Notes: generated by a model not told the origin, from the sequence alone. A stretch of 6,220 nt of DNA from JBEKYH01 sp049511115 (GCA_049511115.1 JBEKYH010000376.1:1-6220); one strand, 5' to 3'. Positions 1 to 6,220 are shown, counted from the stretch's first letter. Made by a program: numbers and translations.

Positions 1-1
1 C

Positions 2-1798
2 CAAAACTCCTCCTGGACGGTCAACGGCGACTTCACCGTCGGACTCGCCGGCATGGGAACCGTTCTGGTGCAAAACGGCGGCTTCCTGCAAGTCAACGAC
101 GGCGACGTTGATCTGGGAAAGCAGCAGGGGGCCATTGGCCTGATGACCATCGACGGCATGGGCACGTCATTTGAAACCACCGGAACCGTAACGGTCGGCG
201 ACGGGGGCACCGGTACTTTGAATGTTCAAAATAACGCCTCGATTCCCCACGCCGGCGATCTCGTCCTCGGCGCTCAAAATTCCGGCTTCGGCACGCTTCT
301 CGTGACCGGCGCGGGAACCACCGCCACGTTTACCTCGGCCGTGATCGGCCAGATGGGGGCCGGCACGGCGACGGTCACCGCCGGCGCGACGCTTGCCACC
401 GACGGCGATATGACTCTCGGCGAAAATGCCAATGGCACCATCATCGGCGGCGCTCCCAATAACGCCGGCGTGCTGACCGTCAGCGCCCAGAACACAATGC
501 TCAACGTCGGGGGCGACCTCAACGTCGGCGGCAGCGACACCATGCCCGGTGTCGGACAGGCAACGTTTACGACGACTGCGCAAACAATGATCGGCGGCGA
601 TCTGAACGTCGGGAACAACGGCGCTGGCAACGTGATGGTCCAAAGCGGTGCGACCATTGATGTGAGCGGCGATGTGTCCGTGGCCTCCGCCGCCAATTCC
701 ACCGGCACGCTCGCTCTCACCGACACCGACACCTCCCTGACCTGCAACTCCCTCACCGTCGGGGACGGCGGCATGGGCACGATGACAATTGCCAACAACG
801 CCAGCGTGACTACCTCATCCGACACCACAGTCGGCGATCAATCCGGCAGCAAAGGCACCCTGACTCTGACCGCCGCTTCTCTTTCAGTCGGCAGTGATTT
901 CACCGTCGGCGGCACATCCTCCGGCAACGTCACCATCCAGAACGGCTCGTCTGTCTCCGTCACAAACGACCTCGTTCTCGGCGACCAGACCGGCGGCAAT
1001 GGCAAGCTCTTTCTTGACGACACCAGTACACTCGATGTGGGCCACCAGATCACCATCGGCAGCAACGGCACCGGTTCGCTGACTGCGCAGCTAGGCGCGC
1101 AATTCACGGCCCCGACCATTGACCTGGTCGGCGCGGGAACCGTCAATGTCAGCCAGGGCGGCCAGCTTGTCGATAACAAAGCCGTTACCCTGGGCAATGC
1201 CGCTTCGGGAGCCGTTGGCAACGCGACGGTCGGAACCGGCGGCCTCTGGATCGACGACAACGACTTCACCGCCGCCCAGTCCGGACAGTCCGCCGTCACT
1301 ATCAGCGGCGGCGGCCAGATTCAAGTTGGCGGCGAAACCACCATCTCCGCCGCCCCCGGATCAATCGGCAGCATCACGGTGACTGGCACCGACGGCAACT
1401 CAAATGCCTCCACGCTCTATTACTCGCGGGCCCTCGTCGTCGGCCAGCAAGGCAACGCCAATCTCTTTATCAAACTCGGCGGCCAGGTCCTCGTCTCCCC
1501 CGGCACGACGCCTGACAACGGCGACGTCCAAGTCGGCGCCGAATCCGGTTCCAATGGCACCGTCACCATCAGCGGCGCTGGTTCAAACCTCTCCGCCACC
1601 AATATCTCCCTCGGTGGAACCGCAACCGCCGCGGGCGGGACCGGCACGCTGCTCGTGTCTTCCGACGGAACCGTTCGAGTCGCCAATAAAATCCAAATGT
1701 GGAAAAAGGGCAAAGTCGATGTTACCGGCGGCGGCAGCGTGATGGTCGGCTCCGGCTCTTCCGCCCCATCGGGCGATGTGCAAATCGGCGTTGGCGGC
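2..1798 (+). repeat. Protein-level repeat array of gene A, about 50-residue period
   Basis: Each unit opens with a G-T-G-T-L-x-V-Q-N-G-A-like half and continues with a G-T-L-x-V-T-G-x-G-T-like half. Both halves end in D-L-x-V-G-like strands. Recognisable unit starts are near nt 53, 209, 359, 623, 773, 920, 1070, 1454 and 1640. Neighbouring starts lie 147-156 bp apart (49-52 residues) where the array is regular. Around 425-620 and 1120-1450 the units are longer or partly merged. DNA identity between units is low, so this is an old, diverged array rather than a recent tandem duplication. The pattern agrees with the T5SS/PEP-CTERM-associated repeat family as I recall it; a beta-solenoid fold is inferred. 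Confidence 0.8.
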
Positions 1799-2305
1799 GC
1801 TCTCGACGGCGGCGGCGCGATCACCGGCAATCTTCTCAACATCGGCGGCGTCATCGCCCCCGACGATCCCGCCACGCTCTCGGTCACCGGCGACTACACC
1901 CAAACCGGCGGCATTCTCCAACTGGATATCGCCGGCACCGACCCCTCCGATTTCGACCAGCTCGATGTCAGCGGCGATCTCTCCCTCCAAACCGGCTCGA
2001 TCCTCGAACTCAATTTCATCGACGGCTTCGCCCCCGTCGCGGGAGACACCTTTGACCTCATCAGCTTTGCCACGCTCGACCCGGTCAATAACGCTTTCGC
2101 CAATGTCGAAATCGACGGCCTCGAAGCAGGCTTCGATTACACTCTCGCTCCCAATAGTGCGAACTCGTTTGAGCTAACCGCTCTAAATAACGGCGTCGCC
2201 GCCCCCGTCCCGGAGCCGGGCGCGTGCGCACTGCTTATCCTGGGAATCGGAATGCTTGCGTGCCGTTTTCGCGGACGACGCCGCCCGGATTCGGCCGCGG
2301 CCTAA
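2..2305 (+). CDS. Gene A: PEP-CTERM surface protein with T5SS/PEP-CTERM-type repeats (5'-truncated)
   Basis: The reading frame is open from the first complete codon at nt 2 to a TAA at 2303-2305, giving 767 visible residues. The ATG at 53 lies inside a repeat (GLAG-M-GTVLVQNGG), so it is not the true start; the start and signal peptide lie upstream of the window. Domain order is: degenerate beta-type repeats to about nt 1798, a conserved C-terminal module around FDQLDVSG (nt 1799-2188), then VPEP, a hydrophobic helix and an Arg-rich tail (nt 2207-2284). The composition is dominated by Gly, Thr, Ser, Asn, Val and Asp, with only nine Lys. Known of the family: proteins ending this way are exported and processed by an exosortase. 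Inferred: a secreted or surface-displayed beta-solenoid, possibly an adhesin or matrix component; no catalytic motif was seen. Gene B follows 159 bp downstream on the same strand and is a likely paralogue. Confidence 0.9.
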   Translation, partial: QNSSWTVNGDFTVGLAGMGTVLVQNGGFLQVNDGDVDLGKQQGAIGLMTIDGMGTSFETTGTVTVGDGGTGTLNVQNNASIPHAGDLVLGAQNSGFGTLLVTGAGTTATFTSAVIGQMGAGTATVTAGATLATDGDMTLGENANGTIIGGAPNNAGVLTVSAQNTMLNVGGDLNVGGSDTMPGVGQATFTTTAQTMIGGDLNVGNNGAGNVMVQSGATIDVSGDVSVASAANSTGTLALTDTDTSLTCNSLTVGDGGMGTMTIANNASVTTSSDTTVGDQSGSKGTLTLTAASLSVGSDFTVGGTSSGNVTIQNGSSVSVTNDLVLGDQTGGNGKLFLDDTSTLDVGHQITIGSNGTGSLTAQLGAQFTAPTIDLVGAGTVNVSQGGQLVDNKAVTLGNAASGAVGNATVGTGGLWIDDNDFTAAQSGQSAVTISGGGQIQVGGETTISAAPGSIGSITVTGTDGNSNASTLYYSRALVVGQQGNANLFIKLGGQVLVSPGTTPDNGDVQVGAESGSNGTVTISGAGSNLSATNISLGGTATAAGGTGTLLVSSDGTVRVANKIQMWKKGKVDVTGGGSVMVGSGSSAPSGDVQIGVGGALDGGGAITGNLLNIGGVIAPDDPATLSVTGDYTQTGGILQLDIAGTDPSDFDQLDVSGDLSLQTGSILELNFIDGFAPVAGDTFDLISFATLDPVNNAFANVEIDGLEAGFDYTLAPNSANSFELTALNNGVAAPVPEPGACALLILGIGMLACRFRGRRRPDSAAA
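1799..2188 (+). other. Conserved C-terminal module of gene A (autotransporter/PEP-CTERM type)
   Basis: Within the gene A reading frame, after the last repeat, the protein reads LDGGGAITGNLLN, GGVIAPDD, VTGDYTQTGG, FDQLDVSG and then a GDTFDLISF-like strand. This order matches a module often seen just before the C-terminus of autotransporter passengers and PEP-CTERM repeat proteins: 'I-x-P-G-x-S-P-G-x-L-x-V-x-G-D-Y-x-Q', then 'Y-D-Q-L-x-V-x-G', then 'G-D-x-F-x-I-L'. It probably caps the solenoid. The usual P-G-N-S-P-G turn is replaced here by PDDPATL. The match rests on remembered family patterns. Confidence 0.7.
2207..2284 (+). other. PEP-CTERM exosortase sorting signal
   Basis: At the C-terminus of gene A the motif VPEPG starts at nt 2207. 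It is followed by a hydrophobic stretch (ACALLILGIGMLAC, nt 2222-2263) and a basic tail with RFRGRRR (nt 2264-2284), six residues before the stop. This is the standard three-part PEP-CTERM layout: PEP motif, transmembrane helix, Arg cluster. An exosortase is expected to cut at or near the PEP motif at the inner membrane. The two Cys residues in and beside the helix (codons at 2225 and 2261) are a small oddity. The tail continues for six residues (PDSAAA) past the Arg cluster, a little longer than typical. Confidence 0.92.
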
Positions 2306-2370
2306 ACGCGGGTTCCTCGGTATGAATGCCCCAATCTCCCAATTTACTGCAGAAAACACGAATATTTTTC

Positions 2371-2399
2371 TTGTGATTGTTAACAGGAAAGGCTAAATA
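2371..2399 (+). promoter_or_regulatory. Weak sigma70-like promoter candidate for gene B
   Basis: TTGTGA (2371-2376, four of six matches to TTGACA) and TAAATA (2394-2399, three of six to TATAAT) are separated by exactly 17 bp. They sit in the AT-rich core about 65 bp upstream of the gene B start. The spacing is ideal but the -10 match is poor, and AT-rich DNA yields such pairs by chance. No GG/GC pair typical of a sigma54 promoter was seen, although some PEP-CTERM genes elsewhere use one. Confidence 0.25.
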
Positions 2400-2452
2400 C
2401 CCATTGTTTCCGGTGGGCTTCCTATCGACCAATCCGAAGCGCACCAGAACTT

Positions 2453-2456
2453 GGAG
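2453..2456 (+). promoter_or_regulatory. Ribosome binding site of gene B
   Basis: GGAG ends eight bases before the ATG at 2465, a normal Shine-Dalgarno spacing. It supports this start, which is also the only ATG between the in-frame stop at 2381-2383 and the signal-peptide sequence. A second G-rich run (GGGG at 2459-2462) is too close to the ATG to serve. Confidence 0.65.
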
Positions 2457-2464
2457 CTGGGGAA

Positions 2465-2581
2465 ATGATCGCTTGTTTTTGTTCTCAATCGCGGTCACTC
2501 AGGCGATGCGCGCGGCTCCGCCGCTTTCACTTCCTCGCGGCAGTTCTATTGGTTGTTGTGGCTCCGATTGGGCTTAACGCC
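2465..2581 (+). other. Signal peptide of gene B
   Basis: Residues 1-39 have a long n-region rich in Arg (RSLRRCARLRR, residues 10-20). A hydrophobic core follows (FLAAVLLVVVAPIGL, residues 23-37), then a small-residue exit, LNA before QS. Cleavage is predicted after Ala39. The n-region is longer than in most Sec signals, and a twin-arginine is present (R13-R14), but it lacks the full S-R-R-x-F-L-K context, so Sec export is more likely. There is no lipobox Cys after the core. Confidence 0.85.
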
Positions 2582-5500
2582 CAGTCAACGGTCATCATTC
2601 CCGACTACGGCGGGACCGGAATTACTGAAATAGGTCTGGCGCCGCCGCCCGGTTCAATTGAAGCCCAGGAGGGACAGGCGTTTACAGATGTCTTCGGAGA
2701 GGCCAATGCATTGGGCGGGTTCTGGGATTTCTGGGAGAACCCGACCGGCGCCAGCGGCGCCGCGGCGGGTCCTACCGGCGACACCTTCAGCGGCAATAAC
2801 TGGGGCCAGGTTTATTTCGCCTACGGCACCGATCAAGCCATCTCTTACACCTTGGAGTATGTCCCCGATCCCGCAGCGCTGCCCGGCAGCAGCACAGCCA
2901 TTTTCGCTCCGCTCTCGGCTGATTCGACCCTCCTGCCGCCAACTCCCCTCTCCCAGGACGTTGCAGCAGAAATCCCCTATCAATATTATCCCGGCTCCTC
3001 CACGCCAAGCGCCACTTACACTGTTGCCCTCGGCGCCAACACCGTCGGCGAAACGCTCGCCATCTCCGCCCCGGCCAATCCACAACCATCGACCAATGGC
3101 ACAACCAATGGCACCTCCGAAACCGAATCCCCGAGTTTCGTCCTCGGCGGCACCTATACATCGACAAGCGATGCCGTGTTTCAGTCCAGCAGCATCGCTC
3201 CCATTGCGATTTCCGGCAGCGGAATTTTCAAGACCCCTCTCCTGAGCGTCGCCGGTTTCGTCAACGTCACGGGCGGCACGCTTCAGGGTGATCAAACATA
3301 TATCGACACTGCGATCCCCACGTCTTTTCCGGAGAATTACCTTCCGACCGGTTACACCAATGTCTTCACCGCATCTTCTGCCTCGCTCACGCTCACCGGC
3401 GCCACAGCGGTCTTCAACGCGTCTACTTTTGTCGTAGTGGGCGCAACCCCCATCAACGCCGGTAACAGCGCCACCGCGCCGTCCACGCTGCTCTTGCAGC
3501 AAGGCGCCCAGGCCAACGTCGGCTTCATTTCCGTCGGCGAAAACGCCATGTCCAGCGGCATCATTACCGTGGACGGTTCCACCCTCAACGCCAACAACCT
3601 CGTCCAGATCGGCGAATCCGGGACCGGTGCGATGACGGTCCAGGACAAAGGCATTGTCAACGTCACCACAACCAACGGTAACGTCGCCGTCGGTTCGCAA
3701 ATGGGCGGCGTGGGGAATCTCACCATTACCGGAACGGGATCAACCATGACTGTCGCCGGGCAGATGGCGGTCGGCGCCCCTAACAGCACCGGCAACATGC
3801 TCTCGATCCTCCTGGGCGGGACCCTCATCTGCGGCAACGGAACAGCCGCGACCAATTTCGGCGTGGTCGCGGGACAAACCGGTGGCGCCTTCTCTAACTC
3901 TGGCGGAGCCGTACTCATCGACGGATACGGCTCCCTTTGGGATGTGAAAGGTTCTCTCTCGATTGGGTCCGGCGGGGCCGGGTCGGTTTATGTCAATGAT
4001 GGAGGCGCACTCACCGTCGAGGGAACTTCAATCGACTTAGGGCATTACCAAGGCGCAACCGGCTCGCTGACGTTCGACGGCGACCCGGACGCCGACGGCA
4101 CAAGTCCATATTTCACGTTCAACGGCAATCAGGCGCAATTAATTGTTGGCGACCAAGGGACGGGGAATCTCTTTGTGCAGGGAGGAGCAACTATTACCAC
4201 GACGGCCAACGTCGTGATTGGAAATTCTGGCGGTGACACGACCACCGGGACGGGAACGGCGACGGTGATGGGACGAGGCTCACAGTTGACGGTCGGCGGA
4301 TTGACTGTTGGCCTGAACGGCATCGGGACCCTCAATATCCAAGATGGCGACCTCGTTAGCGTAACAAACGGCAATGTGGTTCTGGGCGAAAATGCAGGCA
4401 GCAACGGTACACTTTCGCTGACCGGACCTGGATCGCAACTCGCTTTATCCGCCGAAGACGTTTCGCAAATCATCATCGGCCAGAACGGAACCGGTAATCT
4501 TATCCTGGAAGGTGGGGCAACGGCCTCTCTGGTGGACACGGAACTGGGAGCTTCGACCTCTGGACATGGGACGATCACGGTGGATGGCACGGCTCCGGGA
4601 GGCGGAAGTCCTTCAACGCTGACTGAGAATTTAACGCTGACGGTGGGCGAAGTTTCCGGCATGGGCGCTAGCCCTGGCCCCGGGATCCCCGGTGTTGTCA
4701 ACTCGTTAACAATCACTGGCGGCGGAGTAGTGACATGCGACTCAAGCACAATCGGCAATCAGACCAACAGCTATGGGTCAGTGACCATTGCCGGCATGGG
4801 TTCCCAATGGGACATCGGAGACTCCGACCGTTCGAGCTTCGGCCTGATCGTCGGACGTCTTGGAACAGGGGTCCTCAATATCAACAATCAGGCGAACCTT
4901 ACCCTCTCGGAGGTCGGGGTCGCGGCCAACGGCATTGATGGTAGCGGCAGTGGCACTATCAACGTCAATGGCGCAAGCAGCGGGGCTGCACAGACCGCGT
5001 TTTCGGTGACCCAAGCCCTCGACATCGGAGTCACTGGAAACGGGACTCTCAACGCCAATGGAGGAGCTCAGGTTGTCACCGTGACTTTGACCGCGATAGG
5101 CCAAGATGACATGAGCTCGGGCACAGTTACCTTGACAGACCCGAATACGAGGTGGAGTGCGGGCCAGATCAGGGTGGGTGGAAGCGGCGGCGCGTCGGAT
5201 GGCGTCGGCACAATCAACGTGCAAAACGGGGCCTTACTCACCACGAATTCGAGTGCCCTGACACTCAACTTCGGAACCGTGACGGTCACCGGCCACAATT
5301 CAACGTTAACCGCCCCCGTCACATTCGGAGCTAACGGCAACGGGGCCAGCGTCTTCGTTCAGCAAGGCGGGCAGGTCAAAGGAAGCCTGACGCTCAACGG
5401 TAACGTATCCACCGTCACCGTGGACGGCCAGGATCCCATGACGCAGGCCCCATCCAGTTGGGATGTCGCCATGCTGACGTTCGCCGCCGGCCAGGGTCAA

Positions 5501-6220
5501 ATCAACGTCCAAAACGACGGAAACATGACCGTCGACAGCGGCCCAATCGATTTCAGCCCGGCCGCATTCCAGTTGGACATCAATACAAGCGGAACCGTGA
5601 ACGCCACGAGCAGTGCGATCACGATTGCCGGTAATTCGGGAATTCAGATTCAGTCCGGCGGGGTTCTGAATTCGAGCGGGGCGACTATTGATAACTCGCA
5701 AAACATGAACGCCTCGGCGATTTTGGACGGAACCAACTCGACATGGAACATTCAGGGCGGCCTGACGGTTGCCAACGGCGCATCATTGCATGTCGGCGCC
5801 GGCGCCAACGACGGTGCGTCGCTCACTGTTGCCAGCGACACCACCGTGACCAGTAATTCGATGGTCTTCATCAATGGAGGCCAAATGACCACGGCAGGCG
5901 TCGATTTCGACTCAGGGTCCACAGTGCAAATCAGCAACGGCGGTACGTTCACCAATAACGGCTCCTCCCTCGGAGCCACCGGCGTGGAGATTTATGATTC
6001 CGCAGCCGTTACGGTTACCGGCTCGGGTTCCACCATCAACACTCCCGGCGGCATTAGCATGGGCACCGGCGGAACCCTGACCGTCTCCAATAGCGGTCAT
6101 GTCAGTGCCGGCAACACCGTGAGCCTTTCCTCGGGCGCAGTTATAGACGTGAGCGGCGGGGGAAGTGTCACCGTCGGAGCCACTCTGTTGCCGACCCCCA
6201 ACGGAACCGTCGAAGTCGGG
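2465..6220 (+). CDS. Gene B: giant secreted T5SS/PEP-CTERM-type repeat protein (3'-truncated)
   Basis: The frame starts at ATG 2465 and has no stop up to the last base. I checked it codon by codon; 1252 residues are visible. The start is supported by GGAG eight bases upstream and by a signal peptide at residues 1-39. Domain order is: signal peptide; a head of unknown type at about 40-339; repeats at about 340-1009; a more degenerate repeat tail from about 1010. Trp recurs at the position expected in the repeat consensus (LWDV, QWDI, RWS, TWN). Cys is rare in the mature part. Known of the family: such proteins are exported and carry a PEP-CTERM anchor or an autotransporter barrel. Inferred: gene B, like its neighbour gene A, is a surface protein with a PEP-CTERM end downstream, but that end is not visible. 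The ligand and role are unknown. Confidence 0.9.
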   Translation, partial: MIACFCSQSRSLRRCARLRRFHFLAAVLLVVVAPIGLNAQSTVIIPDYGGTGITEIGLAPPPGSIEAQEGQAFTDVFGEANALGGFWDFWENPTGASGAAAGPTGDTFSGNNWGQVYFAYGTDQAISYTLEYVPDPAALPGSSTAIFAPLSADSTLLPPTPLSQDVAAEIPYQYYPGSSTPSATYTVALGANTVGETLAISAPANPQPSTNGTTNGTSETESPSFVLGGTYTSTSDAVFQSSSIAPIAISGSGIFKTPLLSVAGFVNVTGGTLQGDQTYIDTAIPTSFPENYLPTGYTNVFTASSASLTLTGATAVFNASTFVVVGATPINAGNSATAPSTLLLQQGAQANVGFISVGENAMSSGIITVDGSTLNANNLVQIGESGTGAMTVQDKGIVNVTTTNGNVAVGSQMGGVGNLTITGTGSTMTVAGQMAVGAPNSTGNMLSILLGGTLICGNGTAATNFGVVAGQTGGAFSNSGGAVLIDGYGSLWDVKGSLSIGSGGAGSVYVNDGGALTVEGTSIDLGHYQGATGSLTFDGDPDADGTSPYFTFNGNQAQLIVGDQGTGNLFVQGGATITTTANVVIGNSGGDTTTGTGTATVMGRGSQLTVGGLTVGLNGIGTLNIQDGDLVSVTNGNVVLGENAGSNGTLSLTGPGSQLALSAEDVSQIIIGQNGTGNLILEGGATASLVDTELGASTSGHGTITVDGTAPGGGSPSTLTENLTLTVGEVSGMGASPGPGIPGVVNSLTITGGGVVTCDSSTIGNQTNSYGSVTIAGMGSQWDIGDSDRSSFGLIVGRLGTGVLNINNQANLTLSEVGVAANGIDGSGSGTINVNGASSGAAQTAFSVTQALDIGVTGNGTLNANGGAQVVTVTLTAIGQDDMSSGTVTLTDPNTRWSAGQIRVGGSGGASDGVGTINVQNGALLTTNSSALTLNFGTVTVTGHNSTLTAPVTFGANGNGASVFVQQGGQVKGSLTLNGNVSTVTVDGQDPMTQAPSSWDVAMLTFAAGQGQINVQNDGNMTVDSGPIDFSPAAFQLDINTSGTVNATSSAITIAGNSGIQIQSGGVLNSSGATIDNSQNMNASAILDGTNSTWNIQGGLTVANGASLHVGAGANDGASLTVASDTTVTSNSMVFINGGQMTTAGVDFDSGSTVQISNGGTFTNNGSSLGATGVEIYDSAAVTVTGSGSTINTPGGISMGTGGTLTVSNSGHVSAGNTVSLSSGAVIDVSGGGSVTVGATLLPTPNGTVEVG
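2582..3481 (+). other. Unrecognised N-terminal head region of gene B
   Basis: These roughly 300 residues (40-339) lie between the signal peptide and the first clear repeat and do not follow the repeat pattern. The first part is unusually aromatic (GGFWDFWENPTG, then WGQVYFAYG and PYQYYPG). It is followed by a Pro/Thr/Asn/Ser-rich stretch (about residues 199-222) that looks like a linker. The second half (about residues 225-335) has alternating hydrophobic strands such as FVLGGTYTSTSDAVF and LSVAGFVNVTGG, suggesting beta structure that leads into the solenoid. I do not recognise a known domain. It may be a solenoid cap or a ligand-binding head. Confidence 0.5.
3092..3115 (+). repeat. 12-bp tandem duplication in the head-region linker of gene B
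   Basis: ACCAATGGCACA (3092-3103) is followed directly by ACCAATGGCACC (3104-3115), 11 of 12 bases identical. It encodes TNGT-TNGT and keeps the frame. This is the cleanest exact DNA repeat noticed in the window, and it looks like a recent slippage event in a low-complexity linker. Confidence 0.8.
3482..5491 (+). repeat. Main repeat array of gene B, about 54-63-residue units
   Basis: About twelve units are visible, with the T-G-x-L-x-V-Q-x-G-A-like opening near nt 3482, 3623, 3788, 3977, 4160, 4322, 4490, 4700, 4865, 5039, 5204 and 5339. Spacings from the second unit on are 165, 189, 183, 162, 168, 210, 165, 174, 165, 135 and 153 bp. Most units are therefore longer than the 49-52 residues of gene A. 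The second half of many units carries G-x-G-S-x-W or G-S-Q-L before the closing L-x-V-G strand, as in T5SS/PEP-CTERM-associated repeats. The units share pattern rather than DNA identity. A beta-solenoid fold with Asn-Gly turns is inferred. Confidence 0.8.
5492..6220 (+). repeat. Degenerate beta-repeat tail of gene B (runs off window)
   Basis: From residue about 1010 the regular alternation weakens. Short 'G-G-x-x-x-x-x-G-A-x-I' strands follow each other (IQIQSGGVLNSSGATI, VQISNGGTFTNNGSSLG, VTVTGSGSTIN), with only one Trp unit (STWNIQGGLTVANG, near nt 5741). This resembles the looser beta-strand repeats of autotransporter passengers. There is no sign of the C-terminal FDQLDVSG module or a sorting signal before the window ends, so the protein is expected to continue for a considerable length. 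Confidence 0.65.

Larger units (their letters stand above)
2306..2464. other. Intergenic gap between genes A and B
   Basis: This 159-bp gap contains no convincing gene. Its core at 2341-2400 has about 30% G+C by hand count (18 of 60), against about 67% in the 60 bases before it. No strong terminator was seen after gene A: the only GC-rich hairpin overlaps the stop codon and lacks a T-run. The gap could therefore be a promoter region for gene B, an untranslated leader, or simply an operon spacer. No known riboswitch pattern was recognised. Confidence 0.6.

Noticed and set aside
53..55. ATG at 53 as the start of gene A
   Set aside because: The frame is open upstream and the 17 codons before it continue the repeat pattern (NSSWTVNGDFTVG). 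There is no signal peptide after the ATG.
2295..2311. GC-rich hairpin as terminator of gene A
   Set aside because: CCGCG and CGCGG can pair around the stop codon, but the stem is only 5 bp, overlaps coding sequence and has no following T-run.
2356..2374. Inverted repeat CACGAA / TTCTTGTG in the AT-rich core
   Set aside because: Only about five pairs form, one of them a wobble, and the loop is large; this is not above chance in AT-rich DNA.
2235..2498. 87-residue minus-strand frame spanning the intergenic gap
   Set aside because: It overlaps the sorting signal of gene A and the start of gene B. No ribosome binding site or family resemblance was seen, and its composition only reflects the AT-rich gap.
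2377..2577. 66-residue plus-strand frame overlapping the gene B start
   Set aside because: It is out of frame with gene B, overlaps its signal peptide and has no recognisable features.
2654..3700. 348-residue open frame on the minus strand opposite gene B
   Set aside because: It lies wholly opposite a well-supported gene with a signal peptide and repeats. Its translation is Arg/Gly/Asp-rich without motifs, as expected from the complement of GC-rich codons. The other minus-strand frames opposite genes A and B are rejected for the same reason.
2..6220. CRISPR array or DNA-level tandem satellite
   Set aside because: The periodicity is at protein level. Units diverge in DNA and length, and there are no identical direct repeats with unique spacers.

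Overview
The window carries two large, tandem, same-strand genes for repetitive cell-surface proteins. Both are cut by the window edges, and a 159-bp intergenic gap separates them. No RNA gene, mobile element, CRISPR array or enzyme gene was recognised. The sequence is GC-rich, apart from a short AT-rich patch between the genes, and both products are rich in Gly, Thr, Ser, Asn and Val.

Region 1 (about 1-2305) is the 3' part of gene A. It shows 767 residues of degenerate repeats of about 50 residues. A conserved module with an FDQLDVSG core follows, and then a C-terminal exosortase sorting signal (VPEP, hydrophobic helix, Arg-rich tail). Region 2 (2306-2464) is the intergenic gap, with an AT-rich core, a weak promoter candidate and a good ribosome binding site. 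Region 3 (2465-6220) is gene B, which starts in the window with a signal peptide and runs open to the last base (1252 residues visible). It has a head of about 300 residues that I do not recognise, then about a dozen repeats of the same family as gene A, then a more degenerate repeat tail. Because gene B has no stop codon here, a caller that requires closed reading frames would miss it.

The repeats match my recollection of the family called T5SS/PEP-CTERM-associated repeats. These alternate 'G-T-G-T-L-x-V-Q-N-G-A' and 'G-T-V-T-V-T-G-x-G-S-x-W' half-units, each ending in 'L-x-V-G', and probably fold as a beta-solenoid like the passenger of an autotransporter. Gene A ends in a PEP-CTERM anchor rather than a beta-barrel. 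This implies a Gram-negative cell with an exosortase, exporting the protein through the inner membrane for processing and surface display. Planctomycetota or Verrucomicrobiota fit this style of protein best, but that is inference; PEP-CTERM proteins also occur in Proteobacteria and elsewhere.

The two genes look like paralogues in a surface-protein cluster, perhaps adhesins or matrix/envelope structural proteins. Nothing in the sequence fixes a ligand or a precise role. The main points for a second look are the unrecognised head of gene B, the different repeat periods of the two paralogues, a shift in glycine codon use inside gene B, and the AT-rich intergenic core.
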